Under the pieces are notes generated by a model. That model was not told the DNA's origin. It made no database searches and saw only the letters and a list, made by a program, of their open reading frames with translations. DNA of 64,000 nucleotides from Fragilaria crotonensis. Lineage: Eukaryota > Bacillariophyta > Fragilariophyceae > Fragilariales > Fragilariaceae. A program made the position numbers and the translations under genes. Where the stretch lies: the NCBI GenBank assembly GCA_022925895.1, contig JAKSYS010000020.1:124001-188000 (forward strand), written 5' to 3'. Shown here one piece after another: positions 54,859-64,000 of the stretch; position 1 is the stretch's first letter, and each line of letters opens with the position of its first letter.

Positions 54859-56437
54859 ATGGGGAACGACGTCTCGCAAGAAGAGGAGCAGTTCTACAAG
54901 ACCGAGTACGACGAACCGCTCGACTCCCCGAAAGTGAATGAGGTTGTTAACGCTGGCACGACGGCACCAAATTGTCAACCAAAACACACCCGACAAGCGC
55001 AGGAAATAGGGGAGGATGAGCACGCGGTGGAAAGCAAGTATCGGAGAATGAATTCGTCTAGAAGTGGAGGCAATCAGAAACAAAGAGAAAGCGATGAACA
55101 GGAGCAGAAGAAACCCTCCTATATTCAAATGGCCAAGATGGGTTACCAGGAATTGGTCAATGCCATTATCAGACCTCCCCGGGCTGATTATAAGGTGCGT
55201 GTCGAATATCTTCTCCAGCGATTCTCTTGCAACGAAAAAGTTCACATTTCATTTCTTGTCTCAGGAAGAAGCATTGGGACCTCCTGCCTTCTCGTTTTGC
55301 GGAAAACGATTCACACGGACAGACTTCACTCTCATGACCAAGCGCGGTTTGAACCTGCAATGTTCTCATTGGGAGCCGGTCGAAAGAACTTCTGATCGAA
55401 TCCCGGTGGTCATTTACATGCACGGAAACTCGTCAGCGCGTGTCGAAGTTCTTCCACAGCTCTCTTATCTTCTGTCTCTTGGACTTGCTGTCTTCTCTTT
55501 TGACTTCGCTGGATCTGGGAAGTCTGATGGCGAATATGTATCCTTGGGATACTATGAACGCGAGGACTTGATGTGTATCATTGCTCACTTGAGAGCAACG
55601 AACGTTGTTTCTACGATTGCCCTCTGGGGGCGTTCGATGGGTGCTGCGACGGCTTTGATGCACGGCGATCGCGACCCAAGCATCGCATGCATGATTTTAG
55701 ATTCTTCTTTTGCAGATTTGACACAACTTTGCGAGGAAATGGTTGAAAAGGGAAAGGAACAGGGGATACATGTGCCAGGCATGATTGTCAGCGTGGCCAT
55801 CCGTTTGCTCCAATCCTCGGTCAAGAAGCAAGCTAATTTCAACCTTCGTTTGATTTCTCCCATCTCACACGCTGACAAGTGCTTCATCCCGGCTCTCTTT
55901 GTTGCTGGAGAGCACGATGACTTTATCCAGAAGCATCACTCAGAGCAAATTTATGCGCGCTACGCCGGTGACAAGAATTTGATAGTCGTGGAAGGAGATC
56001 ACAACTCTCCTCGTCCAAAATTCATGTTCGATTCTGTATCAATCTTTTTACAAACATGTTTGCAGATTCCAAACTCGTGGGCTTTGCCTGTCCATCCCGG
56101 GATGAACTTGATGGCACCACCATGGTATTATCCTAGTACCTACCCGCAACCTCGCAGCCTTCGATCTCCGACACGCAAGCCGCAGACTTCAGACGCTGGC
56201 TTTAACAACAAGGAAATGGGCATGACTCAAGAGCGCCAGCGTGAGATACAGGCGTCGCTTTTCAAAATGTTGGGTCAACCGGATGACAAGAAGGATGCAG
56301 AGGACGCTTCAAAAACGTCATCAGCACCTAGTAGCAAAGGAGCCCCAAATGTTGCTAAAAGTGGTGCTAGCAGACCTGAGCAAAACGGCGATAGGGGCAC
56401 CACCGTCGCAGTTGGGGTCCCTTACGTTCCAAAATGA
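54859..56437 (+). CDS. ABHD17-like alpha/beta serine hydrolase, probably N-myristoylated; exons 54859-55194 and 55265-56437
   Basis: 502 residues. The 70-bp intron (GTGCGT ... CTCAG) joins PPRADYK to EEALGPPAFSFCGKRF in phase. The start MGNDVSQEEE has Gly2 and Ser6, a good N-myristoylation context, so the protein may sit on membranes. Residues ~10-90 are charged and probably disordered. The hydrolase domain (about 115-370) has the oxyanion strand IYMHGNSSAR, the nucleophile elbow GRSMG, the acid in GEHDDF and the His in EGDHNSPRP. The order and the HWEP/MHGNS words resemble the ABHD17/ABHD13 group of depalmitoylating or thioester hydrolases. The ~130-residue tail is Pro/Ser/Lys-rich and likely unstructured. 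The substrate is inferred only from the family. Convergent with the SNF2 gene 128 bp away. Confidence 0.9.
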
Positions 56438-56565
56438 GCAAATAGGATAAGAGCATTGAGTACTTTCGCCCTGGTTGAATTGATGTTACTACAGTTTGTC
56501 GTATTTGTAAGATTGCAGAGCAACGAGTAACAAGAGAGTATAGTCATCTTTGCTCGTGGATATCC

Positions 56566-59252
56566 TTAGGTTGGCAGGTAACCGAGACATGAACTCACAT
56601 GTGAGATCTGCTGGTGCATCCATAGGCGCTGTTCCTTCATGAGATGTTCCTGATCGTCAAGAAGGTCAAGTAGACAACGCAGAGCTTTGCTGTGGCGACC
56701 TTCACTTTTCAGAGTAGTTATGACGGCTTTCGCTGTCTCGAATCGAGAGGGGGAAGCACCTAAGGAAAGCCGATTATTATGTTGATTGGCATGAATTGGG
56801 GTGGGAGGAGCATAAGGATGAACTCCATTGCAGCGGTTTTGGGTGTCCACGGATTGCGGATTCTTTCGATCGTGGTTCACAGGAACAACGACAGCAGGTT
56901 TTCCAAGAAGGACTCGGCGTGCTTTTCCGGCGATCTTAACTGGCGTTGGACCACCAAACGGAGAATGCGGTGGCGAAGAATCCAGACTACCGGTAGTCCC
57001 TTCCATGTACACGGCATCGTGACGCGACAATCCAATAACCCCCTTGTGTTTTGCGAAGAAGACTCCCTGCCTCGACGTGCTCACGTCGCCAACACGTCCT
57101 TTCTCTTGAAGTTTTTCCAGCAGTTCGCATTTTCCCGGTGGAGCGAGCTTGAAAAGGCGGCTTAGATCTTTCTTATCGAAGTATCGTTCTGTCTTGTTGC
57201 CAGTGCTTGACGTGACGACTCGATTAATGCCATCTTTGAAAATCTGCTTCTCGTACGTTTTTTCTTCCACGGTTCCAGCTGCTATAAAGCGATACACCTC
57301 AACTGACTTTTTCTGACCAATGCGATAGCATCGATCAACCGCTTGGGAATCGTCTGTAGGATTCCAGCTCGGATTGTATATCACCGCGCGGTCTGCTCCC
57401 GTCAGTGTGAGCCCCAAGCCTCCTGCTTTGGTGCTAAGTAACATCACATCGACATTGCTGCCTTCTTGATTAAACTCTTCCACTGATCGCTGTCTATCGT
57501 TTTCCTTTGTTGTACCATCAATACGTGAGATGTTCAAGCCATGCAGAACTCGCTGGATGATATCCAGCGTCATCGTGCTGTTGCTGAATATAAGCGTTCG
57601 GTGCCCTGAAGTGGAGAGTCTTTGAATTAAGCCGCACAGAACTTCGAGCTTGGCGCTTTGCTCGAGAAGCGTGGCTACATCAAGCCGATCGAGAGTTGAT
57701 TGCTTCCTATCATAACTGACATCAACAAGTAGAGGATGGCCAATTAGCTTTCTAAGCCAATCGATTGCCACCAACGGGGACTTGGACTCACTTGAGAGGA
57801 CAGCATTGACGGTATCACTGGTCGTGACATAATCTTCATAACGTCGCCGTTGAACCGGGGATAGATGAGTCCACACAACAAACTCCTGTTTCGGTGGCAT
57901 GTCTGACAGGACGTCGGCTTTCATGCGTTGAAGAAAATACGGCTTCAGAAGAGTCTGTAACTTCAAATTGGCTCGTTGCGCTGCTTCGACTGTGGATTCG
58001 GTCGCATTCTTGTTCCTTCCTAACTCGATTGGATCACCGAAATCCTTCTTGAAGCTTTGAACGAGACGTGCATTGCGTAAGATTCGGGATGGGGACATTG
58101 CAACAATGTTTACACACGGTTCAAACCTACCGCCTGTACGGGCCGAGAACCTTTCCAGATGTGGCGAAATCGAAAAGCACCCACATCTCCTTAAGGTTAT
58201 TTTGAATGGGTGTGCCAGTTAGAAGTAGGCGACGAGTGTTGTCGCAAGCGCACACTCTACGACAACCAGATGTCACTTGAGTTGAATCGTTCTTGATTTT
58301 ATGTGCCTCGTCCAAAACAACATAGTCAAAGCCTTGATGCCCGCACACGAAATCCCGGGGATCGTTGGAAATCAATCCGTAGCTCGTAATGATCAAATGC
58401 TGCATTCGCTTCTCGCCACTGAGTGCAGAGCGGAGTACACGTAGTCGGTCCTTTCGCTGAGTCTGACTGGTTAGGACATGGATGTGAAGTTCAGGGACAC
58501 ACGAATGTGCAATGACTTTTTGCGCTTCCTTTTCCCAGGATCTGAGAATGGAAACTGGTGCGATGACCAATGCTGAGAAGATTGTTTTCGCTCTCATGAG
58601 CCCTCCAATGAAAGTTAGGCTGGACCATGTTTTGCTGCAATCAAGGATGAAAGGATGGATTAGTTCCCTCAGTTGCACGCTGCTGTTTCTTCGGTTGACC
58701 CCTTACCCAAGTCCCATATCATCAGCTCTATTTGTTTGTGGAAAAGCAGCTCTGAGTGACTGGAACAACATATAGGCAATGAACGACATTCAATTCAACT
58801 TACAGAATGCCGCCAATCTTGTGCGAATGCATGCTTGCAGCCCACTGAACCCCAACCTTTTGATGAGGATATAGAGATTCGAAGAGTTTGGCTGGAAGTG
58901 AGAAGTTCGGCCAGACAATTTCCGCGTTCTCAAACTCAGCACGAGTTAACAAGAATTCATTCCTCTCCTTGTCGTATGCCCAAGCGGAATCCTCGCTCTC
59001 CATCGTCAATTTTTTCATCTTATCGGTGAGGTCGTCGTCCTCGTTGGATCGTCCTCCAACAGGAGCATCATCATCCGATGAATCAATATCAATACATTCT
59101 TGCATAACGTTCTTAATTTTTCTTTGAGGCGTGAACTCATCGTCCGAGGAGTCAATCAAGACGTTCTTGCGAGGTGTCTGCGTCAAACCATGGTTCACAA
59201 ATATGGATTCATCGTCACTGCTGTCGTCCACCAAAATGTAGGAATCATTCAT
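56566..59252 (-). CDS. SNF2-family ATPase, ERCC6L/ERCC6-like; exons 58804-59252, 58707-58727, 58131-58634, 56566-58054
   Basis: A DNA translocase of the Rad26/CSB/PICH group, acting on chromatin or strained DNA. Four exons join in phase to 820 residues. Exon 2 is a 21-nt microexon (A-GCT...GG) that completes motif I: GGIL-ADDMGLG-KTWSSLTF. Introns are 76, 72 and 76 bp. Other motifs: Ia IAPVSILRSWEKEA, DEAH (VVLDEAHKIKND), III LLTGTPIQNN, IV LIFSNSTMTLDII, V TKAGGLGLTLTGAD and VI QAVDRCYRIGQKK. After the helicase, HKGVIGLSRHDAVYM matches the ERCC6L-type C-terminal block. The N terminus has three acidic hydrophobic words (YILVDDSSDDE, NVLIDSSDDE, CIDIDSSDDD) that look like SUMO-interacting motifs. 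ATG 59252 is the first in frame; the frame is open ~250 bp further upstream and may belong to an unseen 5' exon. Confidence 0.92.
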
Positions 59253-59423
59253 AGTGCAACCACTGCACGAAGCAACTTCTGATCGATCTAGGATATGCAC
59301 GACCTCTCTATTCTTTCCATAGAAGTGGTGCTTTTGTTCGTCGTTTGGCGAGCTTCGATGTGTACTGTACCGATTTGAAAAAACGTGCTCGTGAATCGAG
59401 CCTCGACATTCCACAAACCACAA

Positions 59424-60363
59424 ATGCTCTACGAACTCAGATGTAATCGCACCCGAGCGAAGTGAGTTTGAATTTTGAATTCTCTGGATTCTCTCTACGT
59501 ATACATGTCATACGCATACTATACTGTACACATTCGTTCGAGGTCGAATCGTGTACACATATGCATACCAGCTACTGGAGTATGGTACTGTACCAGGTGC
59601 TTTGAGGTTGGAATTTGGAATGCAACTCTACTACTATACTACAGTACTCCGAGTATGATTTTTTGGTGCTAAGCTTAAGAGTACGACTCTACCGGTAGTA
59701 TGACGTATGACGTATGACGGTATGTGACGAGATATCATTTTAAGTTACGTGCGAGTCTGTACGGCGGTACCAGGTTCGTACTCCAGAATTAACATACACT
59801 CCAGTACTAGCTACTACTACTCTACTAGTAGTACGTGTAGAGATCACACGTGAAAATAGAACGATGTAGCTAGAGGGGTGGCAGGTGGCAGGTGGCACTA
59901 CAGTAAGTTTTGTTGATCTCTCTATTCTAGAGCTATTAGCTAACACTCCATCAGGGTCTGGAAAATTCACAGAACACAGAAAAATTCACAGGAACATAGC
60001 TGACAAGTTTTAACAACTCAATTACAGACAACTTTGAGCAATCCACTGTTTAATCATGCAACAGTTTACTGTTCCAAGGAGATAGGCCAAGTTTGGAGTT
60101 CAGCCAACACATTCTTGTCAAAGATAAGGGAAAGCATATCTGAGATTGGCAAATATGGGGCAGGTTAACTTACCCGAAACCCCAATTGGGGCTGAGCCCC
60201 ATTGTGTGGAATTCACTACCCATTAGGTGCATGCTAGCTAGCAGGTGCATATATCAGGTGCATGATCCTACCAGTTGGTGCATGCAAGGTGCAAAGTCCA
60301 TTGGTCGCATATGCAGTATATGCTTCATAGGCTTCATAGGTGCATACCACTACTACCGGTGGG
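59424..60363. other. GTAC-rich spacer with GGTGCAT cluster
   Basis: About 59,510-59,840 is one of the strongest GTAC/AGTACT-rich stretches. At about 60,225-60,345 the heptamer GGTGCAT (with TGCATGC variants) recurs at least five times. No gene seen. Confidence 0.5.
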
Positions 60364-60365
60364 TA

Positions 60366-60928
60366 CCACCTAAGAAGTGCCTGGAGCCGTGAAATGGGTT
60401 TTTTTACTCCTCGCCTCATACAAAGAAGTCACTCAATTTCAAGAAATCAATGGCACTTGCTTTGGCTGTTTTGATCTCTGATATGCAGTACAACAAAGTC
60501 TACTGGAGTGGTGAACAAACCAATTAGTAAACTGGTGTTGTAAACATCACTGGAAGTTGAGGGCTCGCAATCTTTCACCCCTTCGGGTTTTCACCCCATT
60601 GATCGCGTACCACCAATAGGGAAAAACTCTGTAGCAGTAGAAAACGAGTACAAAAAATCATAGTCGAATGGGGTGAAAAATCTCGTCAACCGATGCCTAA
60701 AAAATGTCTTAAGCTGCGTATACATTTAAATGAAGTGCCTGGAGCTGATACATAAATGCTAAAATGAGCGTCACAAGTTCAGCAACAACTTCATCAATTC
60801 TTGCACTTGTAGAAGAATGATTAATGTTCTGGATACTAGCCTAGAACATTGAAATCAAAGCATTTTTGAGCAAGATATCTTTAGTCCACAACGGGGTGAA
60901 AGTAACGGCTCCAGGCACTTTTATGTGG
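60366..60928. mobile_element. TA-flanked MITE, family of 24,480 (copy B), uninterrupted
   Basis: The ends CCACCTAAGAAGTGCCTGG and the matching complement (CCAGGCACTTTTATGTGG) are flanked by TA (60364-60365, 60929-60930). The interior shares ordered blocks with copy A. The GTGCCTGGAGC word of the tip recurs once inside (about 60,737). No coding sequence. Confidence 0.7.
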
Positions 60929-60930
60929 TA

Positions 60931-61273
60931 GTAGTAGCTGCAGAGGGAAGAGGGCTGGCTGTGGTGAACGCGTTTGACGTGGCTACGTGTAGATGACGGC
61001 ACATGGCGAATGGCTGGTAGAGTGGTACAGGCTGTGTGTCCAATTGTTGTGAGGTGGGAGACAGGGTGCCCAGGGAAATTGAGACAGACGATGAACGCCG
61101 AACGAAGAATTGAGTCGAATTGGTCCGAAATTGAAGCTGATCCTTGCGATCTTCTTTACGCAGATCCACGTACCAGCAGATGCCTGAAGTGGCGTGTGGT
61201 GTGTGGGTGCATCAATCTTCCTGCTTCTCACCGATAGACAACAGATTAATTATCGTCTCTAGATTATTTCACC
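60931..61273. other. Upstream region of the LHC gene
   Basis: Promoter and leader side. No gene or repeat recognised. Confidence 0.45.
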
Positions 61274-61964
61274 ATGGTCAAGCTTTCTGCCGCTCTCGCT
61301 CTCGCTCTTTCCGCTTCGGCAGCAGCCTTTGCCCCACAGGCTGTCCCTGTCCAGAAGTCTGCCTTGTTTTCATGGGACCCTTTGAGCCTTGGAGAGCTCG
61401 GAACTGGGGAGTCGTTCGACACCTTCCCTACCATGTTCCCACACAAACAGTACTTGCAAGAGTCTGAGATCAAGCAAGGACGTATGTGCATGCTCGCTTG
61501 GACTGGTATCTGGGCCACTCATGAGGTAAGTACTTGTGATGCGGCGTATCCAGCTGGTGTAATTGCTGTCCACTTATCTTACCAGCGAATGCCAGGGTGG
61601 TTTGGGACTTGGCATGCACTTCCCTGGTGCACCTGTGGAGCCAGATTGGACCAAAGCACTCGGAGTTTTTGCTTCTGAGCAGCCAGGAGTATTCGGAGCT
61701 ATCCTTCTTTTCATCGCCATTGCGGAGGGTGAGTCTGTCGGCCACACAGGCGATAACTGGAAGGGTCTATCAACCAAGGAGCCGGGCAACTTGGGTTTTG
61801 ACCCTTGGGGCTTCAAGGCTAGACTTTCCCCTGAGAAACTGGAACGCTACAAGCTCGTTGAGACCACAAACGGCCGTGCTGCCATGATCGCCATGGCATC
61901 CATGTTCGCGTTCGAGTCCATCCCAGGGTCTGTTCCACTTATGGATCTGTTCGGAGCTCAGTAG
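61274..61964 (+). CDS. Fucoxanthin-chlorophyll a/c protein family light-harvesting antenna; exons 61274-61525 and 61596-61964
   Basis: Binds chlorophyll and carotenoid in the thylakoid membrane. The 70-bp intron (GTAAGT ... GCCAG) joins WTGIWATHE to GGLGLGMHFPGAP in phase; a nearer CCAG eight bases upstream would break the frame. The product is 206 residues, usual for FCP proteins. MVKLSAALALALSASAAAFAP is the signal peptide with the ASAFAP site. Helix 1 carries E-x2-QGRMCMLAW (chlorophyll-binding Glu and the Arg partner), helix 2 is VFGAILLFIAIAEGES, GNLGFDPWGF precedes helix 3, and helix 3 has VETTNGRAAMIAMASMFAFES with the Glu/Asn/Arg ligand set. I cannot assign Lhcf, Lhcr or Lhcx firmly. 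The GxxxTG-like end suggests the general FCP/Lhcr-like group. Confidence 0.95.
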
Positions 61965-62216
61965 ATTCCTCGGCGGAAGTCCAAAATCTTTCCAGTTATT
62001 TTCTCTTCTATGGAATGGAAATGGTGCTGACCGATGCTTTGCTGCGACCTTCAGACTCGTTCTCCGAGAATGTGCGTAACTCAGCGATTCTCTTCTCAGA
62101 TACTTGTAACGAATTTATTGGCTTAAATTTTAGGTACAATACATTTGGGAAACCGGTTTGTGAACGTTGTCTCCCGAGTTGATATCGTAGTTTCAGCTTC
62201 CCCCTACGAATGTGCG

Positions 62217-63033
62217 CTACACGCGCGGAGTGAAGCACGAATGCAAGAGCCTCCACATGCTCAAAAGTACGAGCCCGAAGGCGATCTCCAAAGGAACCAA
62301 GTCTTCTCCAGGTACCGCACCCACTTTTCTGTGTTCAAGAACTGCCGATATTAAGGCCACCACCACTCGAAGACTCGCGGTATTGATAAACGTATGCAAT
62401 CCCAGCATGCCTGCAGCCTTCGGCCCGGCGCGTTCATCGGACGGGTTGTAATGCCCGTCTACGGCAGAAAATAAAAATGCTCCATTGAAGAGGCCGCAAA
62501 TAATCCAAAGAATGCACATCAGAGACCCTTCACTGAGAGCTGCTGAAATGTAATCAAAGGACAGGCGGTGAATCACCCAGAAAGAAATTGACGCTGTCAA
62601 GTTGAGAAGCAAGACAATGTCGTAGAGGAGCAGTTGGTTGTCTTCGACCAACAGAGGGGGGAGCTTTCGTTGTTCTTTCGGTTGAAACTTCGGGAAGAAC
62701 GACGACTTTTCCAACAGCTCATCGACCCACCTGATAATCATGTGGCGGGGTGATATTCTCGTCCGTGGCAGTTCCATCATCTGGGTCTTTCGCTTCACTC
62801 GACATGAGAAGTGGTCTCGGTCGATGAGTGTCCTTATACCCAGCGTAAGCCTTCGGAACGGCGGCGACTAGGTTGCGATGGGTCAATATCGAGTGAACTG
62901 TAAACCTCGAAAGAGAACAGGCGAATCCAGACGCCACCCCGCATGTCCAGCCAAGAATAATTGCGACCAGAAGCATAGGCCCGGCCTTTCGCTGATCTGA
63001 ACGACTGCCTCTATCAGATATGGCTCTTGTCAT
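62217..63033 (-). CDS. Plastid-targeted multi-pass membrane protein of unknown function; exons 62731-63033 and 62217-62663 (acceptor uncertain)
   Basis: Residue 20 starts a signal-peptide-like MLLVAIILGWTCGVASGFAC with a GFA site like the plastid ASAFAP motif; the first ATG (63033) adds 19 charged residues, so the inner Met may be the real start. The frame changes after PPHDYQ at a GTGGGT donor (62730). AAAG acceptors giving introns of 43 or 67 bp both restore the frame; 67 bp fits the introns of the window, while 43 bp has the better pyrimidine tract. With the longer intron the protein is 249 residues. The mature part has about four hydrophobic helices (YDIVLLLNLTASISFWVI, GSLMCILWIICGLFNGAFLF, TASLRVVVALISAVL, LEIAFGLVLLSMWRLL) and a conserved-looking loop DGHYNPSDERAGPKAAG. 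The family was not recognised. Convergent with the LHC gene. Confidence 0.78.
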
Positions 63034-64000
63034 TGTGTGCGTCGTTTCTTCAGTCAGATGCGAGTTCTAGGATGTCTGTAGTCTGTATCATATGTACATT
63101 CTAAAATCTGACCGCGAAATTCGTCATGTCTGATCTCTGTTGGCATCTGCCGGCTACAGCGGTGATTGTGAGCCTGTGAGTCGATCGTAAAAGTTCTCAT
63201 CGCAGCTTCGGTGACGTGGGACGTACGACTAGTATTTCGCCTTCCGACATTCCGAATTCGGGTCGAGAGTCGAGAGGTCCACAGTACAATTGTGCCGTAT
63301 GTTTGTCCTTGTAGGATGGGCGTCGTAGAGGATGCAGTACACCGTATGTACGTCGATGGCGTCTTTCTTTCAACGAGATCGTAGAGAACGATCTGACATT
63401 TATTACGCTGTGCTCGGGTAGGAATAGTACTACCTAGTACCTGGTACCAGGTAATAACGAACGACAGCGGTTGCGTAACTGTAGACGGGTGCAAAGACGA
63501 AGCGACGGACGGACAGTCACTCCGCTCAATCGACGCGTTGAACTGCACAGCAAACGATAGTCACTCCTTTGGGTTGAACGGTTTCAACCATTGTCTACGA
63601 GTGTAGCGGCGCTAGTTGGAGGGACGAGCATGAACCTAGACGGGATCTTCTTACTACTTGTTCGTTGACATCGCTGCCGGCACACCGTGCGTACGAGCGT
63701 ATCCGCGATCATACTATGGCACAACTGCTACAGGTCAACTTGGACAGGACGCCTCGGAACTACCGCGAACTCTACGCCACCAGAGGTCCCCAAGTTGGGG
63801 CTGAAGCGGCGGGCGAGTAGTGGCAAGTTTCTGCTTCACCTAGTGTCTACCCACCCGGGGCCATGGGGTTAACTGACCCCGTCGTTTGCCTTAATTAACC
63901 CCATCATTTTCGTACGTGTGCATGACGCTTTTCTGTACATTTTATACTACAGTCCACTGAAAAAGATGTTCCAATTGCATTCACAAAGTGAAAAGAATAA
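63034..64000. other. Right-edge spacer
   Basis: No gene recognised. A minus-strand frame at 63,054-63,548 lacks conserved pattern. A GTACCTGGTACCAGGTA palindromic patch lies at about 63,436-63,452. Confidence 0.45.

Noticed and set aside
58055-58130. Reading the SNF2 gene as three separate genes
   Set aside because: Helicase motifs I-VI run in order across the pieces and GT/AG introns of 72-76 bp join them in phase.
63054-63548. 165-codon minus-strand frame near the right edge
   Set aside because: Composition is Arg/Thr/Ser-rich without conserved pattern, no ATG-based leader or splice context.

Overview
The window looks like nuclear DNA from a photosynthetic stramenopile, most probably a diatom. 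Four proteins start with a signal peptide followed by an ASAFAP-like cleavage motif around a key Phe, the bipartite signal used to cross the four membranes of a secondary red plastid. One of these is a fucoxanthin-chlorophyll (LHC) antenna protein. Introns are few, GT-AG and short (mostly 70-76 bp; one of 134 bp). The species cannot be named from the sequence.

Host genes sit in small dense groups. Left: the 3' end of a 5'-nucleotidase with EF hands (to 824) converges on a plastid malonyl-CoA:ACP transacylase (902-2017, minus). At 11,852-21,661 lies a three-exon TOR kinase of 3,222 residues. Then come an ArfGAP2/3-type protein (28,573-29,789), a plastid-targeted unknown (30,564-31,487), a single-pass membrane protein (40,405-42,123) converging on VTA1/LIP5 (42,211-43,194), a GH3 beta-xylosidase-like gene with several frame changes (44,110-47,101) converging on a mitochondrial dihydrolipoamide acyltransferase-like protein that lacks its active-site His (47,134-48,705), an ABHD17-like serine hydrolase (54,859-56,437) converging on an ERCC6L-like SNF2 ATPase with a 21-nt microexon (56,566-59,252), and an LHC gene (61,274-61,964) converging on a plastid membrane protein (62,217-63,033).

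Between these groups the DNA is a mosaic of mobile elements. The clearest is a 5.45-kb Mutator-like element (2,521-7,971) with 510-bp terminal inverted repeats (TIRs) and a perfect 9-bp target duplication. It encodes a Ulp1-protease/MULE-transposase/SWIM/zinc-knuckle protein split by one frame change at an A10 run, plus a small opposing acidic ORF. There is a hAT-like element with a Harbinger-like element nested in it (9,818-11,482), a TA-flanked element (22,111-23,494), two copies of a TAA-flanked MITE (one nested inside another MITE family), a second member of that host family at 60,366-60,928, a fold-back element, a diverged dispersed repeat present twice, and a decayed Ty3/gypsy relic (about 34,850-37,530).

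The spacers are strikingly rich in GTAC-containing words, and one spacer carries palindromes phased at 31 bp. The genes are housekeeping functions in varied compartments (plastid lipid synthesis and light harvesting, mitochondrial acyltransfer, endosomal sorting, Golgi traffic, TOR signalling, genome maintenance) and do not form one pathway.
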